Source: an uncultured Tateyamaria sp. (GTDB taxonomy: Bacteria; Pseudomonadota; Alphaproteobacteria; Rhodobacterales; Rhodobacteraceae). From it: a stretch of DNA of 64,000 bases. Under the pieces are notes generated by a model. It ran no database searches. It was not told the origin of the DNA and saw only the letters and a program-made list of their open reading frames with translations. Positions 46,139 through 56,002 of the stretch are shown here, piece by piece (the stretch's first letter is position 1; every line of letters begins with the position of its first letter). The stretch covers positions 124,001 through 188,000 of the forward strand of contig NZ_CANNDO010000002.1 in NCBI RefSeq assembly GCF_947503385.1. The letters run 5' to 3'. A program made the translations under genes and the position numbers.

Positions 46139-46609
46139 TCAGACGTTGTGCACAATGTCGAAAACAGCATCCATGCTCTCGTCAGTGACTCCGCGCGCTT
46201 CCATTAGGAGCGGCACCAAACGGTCCATACGCCCAATATGTGTTTGTGTGCGAACAGCGATGCGCACTGCCAATCGTTCATCGGGCGGCACTCCAGTTTC
46301 GATCGTATCTGCTACGAACTGCGGCATACCGGCACCTGCGGCCCAGTCTTCGGCCTCGATCTCTGAAATCCAGCCTTGAGACGCAGCGCGCAGGGCAAAT
46401 TCTGTACGCGTCAGACGCGAAGTCCTACGCTTTTGCGACGCTGCTTCCGAAGAATCGACCTCCCATGCCTGCCCATTCCAAAAATGCGCAGGACCGGGTT
46501 TCAAAGGAACCTCTTGGTATCCTTTGGGGTAATTTTCGATCTGGGCCGTGGTCGGTTCCGACTTCGTCTGCCAATAACCGAGGTCGGGGTGAAAAAAGCC
46601 ATGTTGCAT
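46139..46609 (-). CDS. Tail fibre assembly chaperone-like protein
   Basis: 156 residues from the ATG at 46607-46609, overlapping the fibre gene stop by one base (TAATG). HPDLGYWQTKSEPTTAQI and PGPAHFWNGQAWEVD are typical of tail-fibre assembly proteins, followed by a helical C-terminal domain (SRLTRTEFALRAASQGWI). It should help fold or attach the upstream fibre protein. Confidence 0.7.
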   Translation of the reverse strand: MQHGFFHPDLGYWQTKSEPTTAQIENYPKGYQEVPLKPGPAHFWNGQAWEVDSSEAASQKRRTSRLTRTEFALRAASQGWISEIEAEDWAAGAGMPQFVADTIETGVPPDERLAVRIAVRTQTHIGRMDRLVPLLMEARGVTDESMDAVFDIVHNV

Positions 46610-47631
46610 TATGTATACTCCACCCAAGAACCTGCTGTTCCACCGTCAAGGCGATACCAATAATCTGGCGGCACGATGGCAAATGCACACTGAATGTAAG
46701 CGCCAAACTCACCAGTTTGCGCGACACGCACGTAGTTCGCAGGGTCTGGCCCTACCAAAAAACTGGTTGCTGAGCTGTTGTCGAGCAAATCGGTCAGCGC
46801 AATTCCCAAAGGACGATCAAGCGTGTTCTGATAATTTGTACCGCTGAAACGATTGGCCGTTTCGTCAACCAGCGTCGTCGAGCGGCCAAACGAAAGGGCC
46901 GAAATCGCTTCTTCGGTGCGCTGCGGCGTCATCAGCTTACTGGCAGAAGACCCGACCTGCGCTTCGACAGCAGATGCGACAGGCAAACGCGCGATGGCGA
47001 GCGTCCCTGCATTAAAATTGCTGACGTTGCGATAATATGCCCCGTGTTGGCCATCGAGTAGGTCAGCATCGATATCGGATCCAGCACCGTCTGCACCGGC
47101 CACACGCACAATTTTGCCATCCCAAAGAATTTCGCCATTGTCCTTGAGCTGCAACAGCTTTTCCTCACTCTCGGTTACGACGGCGATTCGCATTTCGTCT
47201 TCACGGCTTTGAATGAAGCCTTTCCGCTCCAACAAATTGTAGAAGGAAATCAATGGCCGCAGGTTCAAGCTGTCTCCAAACCGGATTTGTTCGTCCGCAG
47301 GCCTGCGCGCCAACATCAAGCCAGAAAAAATTGTGTTGATGTCCGACCTCATAAGCTGATTGCTTTGCAGCCCATCTAATTTGTCAGCATTCACCGCTAC
47401 ACATCCCTGGTCTGTAATGGTCGCGAGGGGGCGATCATCAGTTCCGTCAAACATCATCAAAGTCGGGTTAGGTACTGTTTCCTTCACCCACATCATTCCG
47501 TCGACTGCATAGCTTGGGCGGGACACGCCCTTATGAAGGCTATTCACAGCATCGCGAAAAGCGCCAAGCAATGCCGCCAATTGAGTACCTGTTGTGGGTT
47601 GTGGATCAATTGTTCCGAAATCATACTGCAT
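46609..47631 (-). CDS. Tail fibre protein
   Basis: 340 residues. Two repeats of the fibre shaft type, NADKLDGLQSNQLMRSD (about 81-97) and DADLLDGQHGAYYRNVS (about 187-203), plus TPQRTEEAISAL, are characteristic of tail fibres. The C-terminus (YIQCAFAIVPPDYWYRLDGG) is likely the tip. It lies between the J-like hub gene and its chaperone. Confidence 0.8.
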   Translation of the reverse strand: MQYDFGTIDPQPTTGTQLAALLGAFRDAVNSLHKGVSRPSYAVDGMMWVKETVPNPTLMMFDGTDDRPLATITDQGCVAVNADKLDGLQSNQLMRSDINTIFSGLMLARRPADEQIRFGDSLNLRPLISFYNLLERKGFIQSREDEMRIAVVTESEEKLLQLKDNGEILWDGKIVRVAGADGAGSDIDADLLDGQHGAYYRNVSNFNAGTLAIARLPVASAVEAQVGSSASKLMTPQRTEEAISALSFGRSTTLVDETANRFSGTNYQNTLDRPLGIALTDLLDNSSATSFLVGPDPANYVRVAQTGEFGAYIQCAFAIVPPDYWYRLDGGTAGSWVEYT

Positions 47632-47652
47632 GTGCTTTTTCCATTTCTGCCG

Positions 47653-50600
47653 TCATTCCTGCACCCGGCCGTATCCTTTGGCCAACCAATCGAACGTACA
47701 TGCGACACCACTGCCACCGGCGTCGACAAACTGTTGAAAAAATCCCTGAGCGGTAACGGATGATCGCACCGATCGCGCGCCGGATGGCAGTCCCTGCCCA
47801 TCTGCACTGATTGCAGGTCTGGCGGCAAAGGCAGGGTCGAATGTAATCTGCACACCGTCAGCGGGACAAACTATGTCCACGCCTTCAGCGACCCGATCCG
47901 GCATGTCCACGGTAACGGCAAGCTGCGTGACCCGAATTTCAATGGCGGGATCGTCCGAACCAAGAACAAGTCTGAACCTGAGCGCCCGCGCAACGTAGTC
48001 GCTGAGTTGGAACGGTTCCCAATCCGTCCAAGCAACGCCGACATCTCCCGGATCGTCTTGTGTTGTTGATATTTGCAATTGAATTGAATAGGCGTCTGGG
48101 CTTGCCCCCGCCAGGCTGTCCACCCCTTCGAGACTAGTCCATGAACCCATCGTGTTTGTGATCAATCCACCAAAACCTCGAACGTCTGCTGTAACGCGCG
48201 AAGAAAAAACCTGATTAAGGTCTACCACTTGATCAAAGAAATATGTCCCCGAAGCCACAACCGTGTCGTCGGCGGGATTTTTTGTACTCAATTCACCGCC
48301 GTCCACAAACAGCCCCGGAGTTTTGAAGCCCGCAAAACTCGGCGATTCAATTTTGGTCTCGACAACATTGATTGTCGCCAACCCAGCGCTTTGCACTATG
48401 ACTTCTGTTACATCTGGACTTTCCCGGCCAAACAGCGAAACAGCCTTGAGAAGATATCGACCTGACCGTGCGGGAGTGACGTACTGGTTTCCCAAAATTT
48501 GCGGATTTATTAAAGCCGCCTGCCGCCACCCTCCAGAGACGTCAGGTGCCAAATACCGCAATTCGTGATGGGAGACGACAGCGGGTCCGATATCCCATGA
48601 CAACGAAAGCTGCGACCCGGTTACAGCAGACTTGAAACCTGTCGGTCCTGGTGGCGTCTCTATTTGTACGTCTCGAAAAACAGTCTCACGCGCAGGCGGT
48701 GAAAGACCTGACGCATTGCGACTAACAACCTCGAAGGCGTGTGTGCCCAACTCGCGCACCTCGTACCGACCAACGGTCATTTGCGTGACATCAATTCGCT
48801 TTCTTACGCCGGTCGGCGTCGTGACGAAGACGACAAAATCGTCAGCGCTGAAGGCCGCCCCCTCGGTCCACTCGAGGTAGGCAAACACAGAAGCCGAGCG
48901 CTCGCCGCCCGCGCCTTCCAAAATTTCGATTCCGACCGTTGCGGACACGATGCGCGGGGTTGCAGGCCTCAACAATGTGTTGGGCACCACATTGGTGATA
49001 ACGGGTGTGTAGGGCGGGATTTCGCCTTGATCAGCTTGCAAAACATCCGGTGCTGCGGGCACACCGCGCAAGGCGGCCTGCAAGTCGCCGCTGTGCCGGA
49101 TCGAAGTTACCAAAACCTCCAGCGTCTCTTGCTGCATTTCTTCGATCGTGACCAGATCGCCCAAACCCATCTGAACCGCAGAAACTTGCCCCTGCACTGT
49201 CCAGATACCGTCAAAAGACGCCGGTGGTGCCGCCTCGAACGTCACGATCTCACCGTCCGCGCGGCGCAGGTTCACACGGAAACTTGCACCCACAGGCGAA
49301 ATGAATTCGTCCAGTTTAAAGCTGACCAGATTGTTTGCCGGATCCGTGACGATATCAGTAATCCGGCCTGAACCTACCCCGACCTTGGGCACGTCATGCA
49401 CCAACCGCACCTTGTCGCCCATGTTGCAGCGCAGATGATCTAGATCACTTTGCCATTCGAATGTCTCAGGCCGCAAAATCGCCTGCGCAAGGTGATACCG
49501 CAGCAGCCGCCACGCATTTCCGCCTGTTGCATCCTCTTCGGTAACAACCACGCCCCGGATTGTCATGGTCTCGAACTCGGTGGCGTTTGTCGCATCGTAA
49601 CCGTCCGCGTAGGCGATGATTTCGTCCTGTTGCCAATCCAGCCGCTCCGACAGCACCAGACCGCGGAATCCGTGGATTTCTTTCGGGAAGTTTATGGAAC
49701 CTTTGAAGCCATAGGAATTACGCGGGCTGAACTGCTGGACAACCGGCCCAGCACCACCGTCGCGGACGATGGAGAATTTCCAGTCTCGTAGCGTCCGGCG
49801 CGCGCGGCCGGTTGCACAGACCAAGTCCAGCACGTCGGCCATTGTGGTCTGTTGATCTATAACGGCGTCACATGTCCAATGAGGTTCCTGCTGAAACCAG
49901 TCCAGCAGGTCGTCCAACATGATCCGGTTTGCAGCAATCGGTGCACGCAACATTGGCCCCATTAGCGCGCGCGCGTAGATCCACGCCGGATGACGTACCA
50001 TCTGCGGCGCGCTCCAATTCGCCCCGTCCCAGATCGGGGCCATCTGTCGAACAATCCCGTTCACGCTTTCCAGTTGCCCATTCAGTTGATCGCTGGCCTT
50101 GATCCGAACGGCCATCTCGGCAATGTCTGGGTGGCTTGGCAGCGCGCCTGACCGCACGGAACGGATTGCCGTCAGATAGCTGTCGTCACGAATTAGCGGA
50201 TCGTCGCTGTCTTCTGACAGGCGCGTAACTTCAATGTCATATTCGCCTTCTTCCGGCAACTCGATCGTTCTGCTGAAAACCAACTGCGCTGTGGATGCGC
50301 CGGTATGATCCTCAATCCCCGCGTCGACCCACACGCTATCTCCGACTTTGCGGTATCGGATTTGAACGTGAACGGTGTGCAATTGCTTTTGGCTCTCGTC
50401 GTCAAAGCGAACAAGGCCCTGATAGGTTACATCGATCGAAACCGAGACGCATCGATCGCGGGTTACGCGCACCACGGACACGTCCTTTTGTAGACGCACC
50501 GAATAGCCGTCCTGCGCTATGTCGTCTGGATACAGTGTCATTGATTCATCACCGGAGCGCCATGCGACAACCAATGGCTCCAGATCCGGCATGAACGCGA

Positions 50601-51318
50601 GAGTTTGCGCCTCGTCCACGTTCACGAACTCCAACTCGACGCCGTCAAATTCCGTGATTGGTGTGGTGCCGATCTTGAGCGTTTCCAGTGCCACCGGGCC
50701 GTGGCCCCACGTGAAACGCCCGCGAAAGTAAATGTCCTCCCCTTCGCCCTCGGTATAACCACGCGCCGTCTTGGGCGGAAACATCTGGTGGCGGCCCAGC
50801 ACAGTCGGGAATATGCCATACCGATTTTCAGCGTTCGACGCTCCAGTGATGGAAAAGTTCGGGTTGTCTTCGCGTGCGGCGTCAGGAACCGTTGGCGGCG
50901 GGACCAGCGCATTGATCAATAGTGTCCCTACGATTGTCACTGCGGAATATACAAGCGCATAGCCTAGAGTGCCTGCCGCAAGTCCGAACAGAGTACCTGC
51001 GACATATCCGGCCGCTGACGGCAAAATCGCCGAAAGAATCACTCCTGCAAGAGGTCCTTCGACTTTGGGGAATACCTCGACAAAGGCGCCCTGTTTCGGT
51101 CGAACATTGCCCCACTTTCGGCGGGGCACGATTGAGGTACGCGTTCCGAAACTGATCACCACGTTGATGTCGTTGAGAAAGCGCGGATCTATGCCCGCGC
51201 CGTCGACAATCTCGGCCACCGTTACACCTTCTGCCATTGTCAGGTGCCGACGCCATCGCGGGCCTGTACGCAGCGGGTGTGTGCGCACCACCGTGTCAAA
51301 AGAAGGTTCAGGGCGCAT
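47653..51318 (-). CDS. Tail tip/host specificity protein (lambda J-like)
   Basis: 1221 residues, the usual size for J-like central hub proteins. It starts with an early hub domain including a Gly/Ala-rich hydrophobic stretch (about 90-145) as in J, then NRYGIFPTVLGRHQMFPPK. Later parts have fibronectin-like beta repeats (about 800-960) and a C-terminal receptor region. It closes the tail tip and contacts the host receptor. It overlaps the peptidase gene upstream by 11 bp. Confidence 0.88.
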   Translation of the reverse strand: MRPEPSFDTVVRTHPLRTGPRWRRHLTMAEGVTVAEIVDGAGIDPRFLNDINVVISFGTRTSIVPRRKWGNVRPKQGAFVEVFPKVEGPLAGVILSAILPSAAGYVAGTLFGLAAGTLGYALVYSAVTIVGTLLINALVPPPTVPDAAREDNPNFSITGASNAENRYGIFPTVLGRHQMFPPKTARGYTEGEGEDIYFRGRFTWGHGPVALETLKIGTTPITEFDGVELEFVNVDEAQTLAFMPDLEPLVVAWRSGDESMTLYPDDIAQDGYSVRLQKDVSVVRVTRDRCVSVSIDVTYQGLVRFDDESQKQLHTVHVQIRYRKVGDSVWVDAGIEDHTGASTAQLVFSRTIELPEEGEYDIEVTRLSEDSDDPLIRDDSYLTAIRSVRSGALPSHPDIAEMAVRIKASDQLNGQLESVNGIVRQMAPIWDGANWSAPQMVRHPAWIYARALMGPMLRAPIAANRIMLDDLLDWFQQEPHWTCDAVIDQQTTMADVLDLVCATGRARRTLRDWKFSIVRDGGAGPVVQQFSPRNSYGFKGSINFPKEIHGFRGLVLSERLDWQQDEIIAYADGYDATNATEFETMTIRGVVVTEEDATGGNAWRLLRYHLAQAILRPETFEWQSDLDHLRCNMGDKVRLVHDVPKVGVGSGRITDIVTDPANNLVSFKLDEFISPVGASFRVNLRRADGEIVTFEAAPPASFDGIWTVQGQVSAVQMGLGDLVTIEEMQQETLEVLVTSIRHSGDLQAALRGVPAAPDVLQADQGEIPPYTPVITNVVPNTLLRPATPRIVSATVGIEILEGAGGERSASVFAYLEWTEGAAFSADDFVVFVTTPTGVRKRIDVTQMTVGRYEVRELGTHAFEVVSRNASGLSPPARETVFRDVQIETPPGPTGFKSAVTGSQLSLSWDIGPAVVSHHELRYLAPDVSGGWRQAALINPQILGNQYVTPARSGRYLLKAVSLFGRESPDVTEVIVQSAGLATINVVETKIESPSFAGFKTPGLFVDGGELSTKNPADDTVVASGTYFFDQVVDLNQVFSSRVTADVRGFGGLITNTMGSWTSLEGVDSLAGASPDAYSIQLQISTTQDDPGDVGVAWTDWEPFQLSDYVARALRFRLVLGSDDPAIEIRVTQLAVTVDMPDRVAEGVDIVCPADGVQITFDPAFAARPAISADGQGLPSGARSVRSSVTAQGFFQQFVDAGGSGVACTFDWLAKGYGRVQE

Positions 51319-51688
51319 AGCGATACACCCCTTCTAGCCGCGCGCCCCAGGCGCTCACACGAAAATCTTCCAAAACGCTTTCGCTGACGTCTGCACTGGC
51401 GTGCAACATCCGGTTACTGTCCACGACAAAGCCAACGTGCATCGACAAACCACGCACATTGAACAATGCCGCGTCGCCTTCCTTGACGACACTGACCTTG
51501 CGCCAGTTTGGCTTGGCACCTTCCACAAGGCGTTTTCGCACCGCCGCTGACATTGTGCACAGCGGGTCGTCCAACATCCGACCGAAACGCGCACGCTGCA
51601 GTGCGAGAAACAACCCAAGACAGTCATAAGAGTCAGGTCCGCGCCCCAACGCTTCGTAGGGCAGACCAATCCAATCGTTTGTCCACAT
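51308..51688 (-). CDS. NlpC/P60-type tail-tip peptidase (lambda K-like)
   Basis: 126 residues. Catalytic Cys in DSYDCLGLFLALQ and His in MHVGFVVDS. In siphophages this tail-tip enzyme opens peptidoglycan for DNA entry. It lies in the standard place between the small tip genes and the J-like gene. Confidence 0.85.
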   Translation of the reverse strand: MWTNDWIGLPYEALGRGPDSYDCLGLFLALQRARFGRMLDDPLCTMSAAVRKRLVEGAKPNWRKVSVVKEGDAALFNVRGLSMHVGFVVDSNRMLHASADVSESVLEDFRVSAWGARLEGVYRYAP

Positions 51689-51689
51689 G

Positions 51690-52163
51690 TCAGAAAAGCG
51701 CCGGAGTCGTCGTTGTGTTCATGGTGAGGTAACCAAACTGCATATCAAGGATCGGCTCTACGCCGAGTGTGCCGCTGATCGATTGCGCGTTGTACTCAGC
51801 CACACGCATTTCCAGATCACCCGGCCCCATCTGAATGTGATCCGGGTCCGACGCCAGAACCCACATGATGCCAACCTGCACAGCGCCGCGAACCGCGCGC
51901 AGTGCTTCGACAAGGCGTCTGTCGGAATTGTCTGCCACCCATTCCAGAACCGGCACACCTTGCGCCTCTTCATCCGGCATACCAACCTCGAAGGCCAAAG
52001 GCTCGAAGACCTCGCCCATGTGCACAACCTGTTCCGTGTTCGGCACAAGTCGTATGGCGTCGGCCCAATCCACTTGCGTGAGACGAACAAGCGGCAAAAT
52101 GACCTCGCCAGAGCTTTCCGCGTTTATCGCCTCGAGCATTTGCGTCGAAAGTGTCGTTCTCAT
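51690..52163 (-). CDS. DUF1833-type minor tail protein
   Basis: 157 residues. The start MRTTLSTQMLEAINAESSGE, the middle MWVLASDPDHIQMGPGDLEM and EYNAQSISGTLGVEPIL match phage DUF1833 proteins. Part of the tail tip, comparable in place to lambda L. It overlaps the upstream gene by 4 bp. Confidence 0.75.
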   Translation of the reverse strand: MRTTLSTQMLEAINAESSGEVILPLVRLTQVDWADAIRLVPNTEQVVHMGEVFEPLAFEVGMPDEEAQGVPVLEWVADNSDRRLVEALRAVRGAVQVGIMWVLASDPDHIQMGPGDLEMRVAEYNAQSISGTLGVEPILDMQFGYLTMNTTTTPALF

Positions 52164-52522
52164 GGCAACAGCTCCATTGTGGTCGTCAGGCTGTAGGCGT
52201 CTTTTCCGATCGGCGTGACAGAATACGGCACGCCAGTTTGCACGATGCGGAACCGACCGGCGGTCTCGTAAATCGGATGCGGCATGTTGAAGTCCAGCGC
52301 ACCCATGGTCAGGTCGAAGCGGTAGAAGGCTTCGAAGGCCGAAATTTGGGTTTCTGTCATCGGCCGAAACTCCACCGAAAACGCCTGCGGGGCAGACGTA
52401 AAGCGCGGCCGCTGTTTGGCTGGGCCACTGTCCATTTCCGTCCGAAGTACGGCCCCGGCCGGTCCTTCCATAACCAGCGGATCAAAAAGGGGTCTGGGAA
52501 ATGTTTCTGGCCAGTCGGGCAT
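52160..52522 (-). CDS. Minor tail (tip) protein
   Basis: 120 residues, beta-rich. WPETFPRPLFDPLVMEGP at the start and FEAFYRFDLTMGALDFNMPHP in the middle fit small tail-tip proteins found directly after the tape measure (lambda M-like position). No enzyme motifs. Confidence 0.7.
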   Translation of the reverse strand: MPDWPETFPRPLFDPLVMEGPAGAVLRTEMDSGPAKQRPRFTSAPQAFSVEFRPMTETQISAFEAFYRFDLTMGALDFNMPHPIYETAGRFRIVQTGVPYSVTPIGKDAYSLTTTMELLP

Positions 52523-52524
52523 GG

Positions 52525-55500
52525 TTACGTCCCCCGCGCCTGACGTCGAAGCCCGAACACAGAATTCATCGGCCGGTCCAAACGGCCAGACAGCAACCCT
52601 TCTGCGACGGCGTCTATGACAAGAACTTTCAGCCCCTGACCATCCGGTGTCGGTTGTGCCTCGACGCGTGCAGACGTGGCGTGATTGTGGATCTCGACGT
52701 TCAAAAGCGGCGAACCCGAGATGGCCGGAGGGGGCATCGTCGAAACCAGCCCGCCTTGCGCAAAGCGCGGCACCGTCACCCCCGAGTTGATGGCGTGCAA
52801 CAGTGGTAGCGTCCGGGGGGTGACAGAACGTGCGCGCACAACGAACTCACCATCTGACAGCCGCGCCGGAATACTGTCGGACGTGGCAGTGCCGGGGCCG
52901 CGGATCAGCCCCCCTGTTGCCGCTTCCAAACCAAAAAACTTTTTTACAAAAGCACCCAAGCCCCTGCCACTTTGGCCAGAATTTATCTCCAGACTTGCAA
53001 ACTGTTCCCGCAAAAGATCAAAAGCGCGGTCATTGGCCAGTTGCAAAAGGCGGTCTTTTATCCCGCCGATCGCATCGCTCAAGTTGTCGGCGCTTTGGAC
53101 GATCGAGAACATGTCTTCTGCAATGGTCTCAAAGGTTTCCGTGCCGGTCTGTCCGACGTCTTTCAGTGTTTTTTCGTATCTGACCAATTCCGAGTTGATC
53201 ACCCGCTGCGCGTCAGCCTGGGAAAGTCCAAGTTCCCGAAGGGCGGGCAGAAGTTCACGCAGGCGTTCCCGCTCCGCATTCATCGACTCTTCGATGAAGA
53301 GTGCGCGTTGGCCATTCTCGGCAAGCAATGCCCGTGCGGCCGCAAGATCGCGCTCTTCCCTCGCGAGCCGTCCCGCGCCGCCGCTACGACCGCCAGAACG
53401 TGACCGTTGGTTCCGGCCATTCACGATGCTGGCCAACGCCCGATCTGTAATGGCCTTTTCTGCGTCTGTTTGCGCGGCGTCTCCGATCGCCTGCGGCGGA
53501 AGCGCGCCACTCGCAACACCTTTCCGAATGACACGTGTGGAAACATCGTTGGACAGTTTGAGGGCGTTGGCGAGGTTAAACGCCAGTCTGTTTGCCTCAT
53601 CAGCAGCTTCGGAAATGCCACCTGACATGTCAGTGTCGCCAAAGGCTTCGGCGTCGCCGGTCAGCCGCTGAATAATCTTGCGAAGCTCTTCCCCGGTTGC
53701 GGTCAGAAGAGCCAACTGATCGTCAGCGAGCTGCGACGCATCTGCAGCGGCCAAAAGATCCTTGACTACATCTTCTGCGATAAGCACCAGGTTTGCCAAT
53801 TCGCCACCACCTGCGGTAGCCAATTCATTCATAGCGTCACGAAACTCTTTTGCCGACGTTTCGCCTTCGGCAAACGCACGAACCACATCAAAAACTTCGG
53901 GTCGCAGGCGCTGCAAGTTCTGGAGGAACGGCTTCGATAGTTCCCCTTGCGCACTTTGCTGCGCACGTGCCAGCGCTTGTTGCAGGTCGCGGGCCTCTTT
54001 GGTCGCCTGAGCGATGGATATTCCGGCGATCGATGCGCGCATTTTGTCCAGGTTGCCGCCTGCTGTCGCATAGGCAGCTGCGAGACTATCAACACGACCT
54101 TTCAAGGCGCTGGTCGCCCGCTCAGCCGCCGCCGTGCGGGCGGACATAATGGCAAGCCCACCTGCGATCGCGGTGATGGCCAACCCAATTGGACCGCCGA
54201 AAAAAGCCATCGCGTTGGTCAATGCTCGTGTTCTCAGCGTCGCAAGACGCGTTTTGATAGACAACTGGCCTTGTGCCGCGGTCAACGCGCGCGTGGTCGC
54301 CAATGCTGACGTCTGCGCGCCCGTCAGTGCCGTGGCGGCACGTACCTGCCCGCGTTGGGCACGTTCCAATTCGAGCCTCGATGCCTTAGTGACGCGCCCT
54401 TGTTGGGCGCGTGTGCGTATGTCTGCCTGTGCGGCCCTGACACGCGCATCCGCCGCGTCCTTTTCGGCGCGATATTGAGCGAGATTTGCGCGCGACTGCG
54501 TTGCCTCTTCCTTGGCCACTGCCACCGCTGTTCGCCGCGCCTGTGCGGATGCAACGAATGCCGCCGTCACTGCGCCAACACCACGGTTTCCGGCAACGGT
54601 CAACGCGACGGTGCCTGCCACTGCGAGGATCTGGGCAAAAGTCTCGGCACCGGCACCCGCATCGCTCAGAAGTCGGCCAAGCGTCACCAAGACACCATTG
54701 ATCGCGTCAGTCGCACCCAACGCCTCGTCGACGTTACCGGCGTAGACCGTCAAGCCCGTGGTCAGAACATTAAACGCCTCTTCGCCCGAAACGGACAACG
54801 ATCCAAACTTTTGGTCTGCCGTACTGGCCAGATTGTCGAGGGCGTCCAGAACGATGTCGGTGGTCAACAACTGGTCTTCGGCAAACTCTTTCAGTTCCTG
54901 ACGGGTGATCCCGGCCGACTGTGCAAGTGCGTCGAGGAATTCAACCGGGGCGTTCTCACGGATGGACCGGAATTCGTCACCGGACAACACCCCGGATTGA
55001 AGCGCCTGACCGAGCTGCAACGACACGGATGCGCGCTCAGTTCCGCTAGATCCGGCAGAAGCCAAGAGCTTCTGCAACGTCTCTACGCGGCGCGACGTCG
55101 TGTCGAGATCATCGCCCGTGGATTTGGACAACCGCTGGATGGCTGCAGCGGTGCCGCTGATCGCGCTGCGGGTTCGCAAGGCCACGTCGACCAATTTCCG
55201 TTGTGAGGCTTCGGATGTCTCGCCGATCGATGTCAGGCGACGCTCTACGTCGCGCCACCCTTCTGCATAAGACCGCAGTTGCGACAGTGCGGTGCCCGAA
55301 ACAACCGAACCCAATCCAACAAGGGCGGTACGTTGGTTCAGAATGCTCCGCGTCGAACGCTCCCACCGTTGGTCGATGCGTCCGAGACGCTGGTTAACCA
55401 GCCGTTCTTGGCGGGCCAGCGTGCGGTCATACTCGCGTGCACCCCGACGAAAGCCGCGGGTGTCAGCGGTGTATTCCGTCAGAATTCTTTCGGTCGTCAT
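52525..55500 (-). CDS. Tape measure protein
   Basis: 991 residues. The N-terminus matches the TIGR02675-type tape-measure start (RLTSIGETSEASQRKLVDVA, ALRTRSAISGTAAAIQRLSK, SAGITRQELKEFAEDQL). Long helical and Ala-rich middle, a hydrophobic segment near residues 430-450, and a Gly-rich C-terminus. By the usual ratio of about 0.15 nm per residue the tail would be near 150 nm. It follows the chaperone pair, as usual. Confidence 0.92.
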   Translation of the reverse strand: MTTERILTEYTADTRGFRRGAREYDRTLARQERLVNQRLGRIDQRWERSTRSILNQRTALVGLGSVVSGTALSQLRSYAEGWRDVERRLTSIGETSEASQRKLVDVALRTRSAISGTAAAIQRLSKSTGDDLDTTSRRVETLQKLLASAGSSGTERASVSLQLGQALQSGVLSGDEFRSIRENAPVEFLDALAQSAGITRQELKEFAEDQLLTTDIVLDALDNLASTADQKFGSLSVSGEEAFNVLTTGLTVYAGNVDEALGATDAINGVLVTLGRLLSDAGAGAETFAQILAVAGTVALTVAGNRGVGAVTAAFVASAQARRTAVAVAKEEATQSRANLAQYRAEKDAADARVRAAQADIRTRAQQGRVTKASRLELERAQRGQVRAATALTGAQTSALATTRALTAAQGQLSIKTRLATLRTRALTNAMAFFGGPIGLAITAIAGGLAIMSARTAAAERATSALKGRVDSLAAAYATAGGNLDKMRASIAGISIAQATKEARDLQQALARAQQSAQGELSKPFLQNLQRLRPEVFDVVRAFAEGETSAKEFRDAMNELATAGGGELANLVLIAEDVVKDLLAAADASQLADDQLALLTATGEELRKIIQRLTGDAEAFGDTDMSGGISEAADEANRLAFNLANALKLSNDVSTRVIRKGVASGALPPQAIGDAAQTDAEKAITDRALASIVNGRNQRSRSGGRSGGAGRLAREERDLAAARALLAENGQRALFIEESMNAERERLRELLPALRELGLSQADAQRVINSELVRYEKTLKDVGQTGTETFETIAEDMFSIVQSADNLSDAIGGIKDRLLQLANDRAFDLLREQFASLEINSGQSGRGLGAFVKKFFGLEAATGGLIRGPGTATSDSIPARLSDGEFVVRARSVTPRTLPLLHAINSGVTVPRFAQGGLVSTMPPPAISGSPLLNVEIHNHATSARVEAQPTPDGQGLKVLVIDAVAEGLLSGRLDRPMNSVFGLRRQARGT

Positions 55501-55682
55501 TTTTGCTGTGCCTCAGCCTTTTTCTTGAACATGGCAAAAGCGGCCCAAAACTCCTTTGGAGTGGACCGCCAGAACTCAGTCGGTGCCCAGTTCATCTGGA
55601 CCACCGCAAACGAATACGTCGTGGTCAACCAGTCGTCGGCTGATCGAACAGCCCCAGCATCGGGGCCACCTCTTCGTCGAAC
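55497..55682 (-). CDS. Tail assembly chaperone, -1 frameshift extension (T-like)
   Basis: 61 codons in the -1 frame relative to the gene at 55625-56002, open from the A9 run at 55683-55691 to a stop overlapping the tape measure start by 4 bp. It ends MNWAPTEFWRSTPKEFWAAF, a motif known from a small chaperone gene of gene transfer agents. Joined by the frameshift, the fusion protein would be 168 residues. Independent start at the internal ATG (55597-55595) for a 32-residue peptide is possible. Confidence 0.7.
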   Translation of the reverse strand, partial: VRRRGGPDAGAVRSADDWLTTTYSFAVVQMNWAPTEFWRSTPKEFWAAFAMFKKKAEAQQK

Positions 55683-56002
55683 TTTTTTTTTGCCTCTGGC
55701 GGCGCATAGCTGCACGCCAGCAGAAACTTGCATAGCGACGTGCGCAAAGGCAGGCTGGTCAAACGCTCTTCGAACAGCGCATCCCCAAGAGCATCCACGC
55801 CGGAAAAACCTTCACCTGCAGACTCGCAGGCGTACCAGACAATCAAAACGGCCTCGTACATCTTCAAGCGCTGCGCCAGGACAAGGTCCAGAAGTTCGGG
55901 CACCGTCATGGTGGTCCGTTCTTCGATGTCCCGCATCGAACCATAGGAAGGCCTCATTGCATATGAGGCCCCCCCAAGAGTAATCGACAGACCATCCCGC
56001 AT
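55625..56002 (-). CDS. Tail assembly chaperone (G-like, gene-transfer-agent type)
   Basis: 125 residues. GLSITLGGASYAMRPSYGSM and the helical EAVLIVWYACESAG region fit GTA/phage tail chaperones encoded between tube and tape measure. Codons 105-107 read AAA AAA AAG within a run of nine A, a slippery site of the A-AAA-AAG type. Without a shift translation ends at residue 125. The start overlaps the stop of the tube gene (TGATG). Confidence 0.8.
   Translation of the reverse strand: MRDGLSITLGGASYAMRPSYGSMRDIEERTTMTVPELLDLVLAQRLKMYEAVLIVWYACESAGEGFSGVDALGDALFEERLTSLPLRTSLCKFLLACSYAPPEAKKKFDEEVAPMLGLFDQPTTG
55683..55691 (-). promoter_or_regulatory. Slippery site for -1 programmed frameshift
   Basis: Nine consecutive A on the minus strand followed by G, read in the 0 frame as GCA AAA AAA AAG. 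The -1 frame continues open for 62 codons to the tape measure gene. This matches the G/GT frameshift arrangement of lambda-like tails. Confidence 0.75.
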
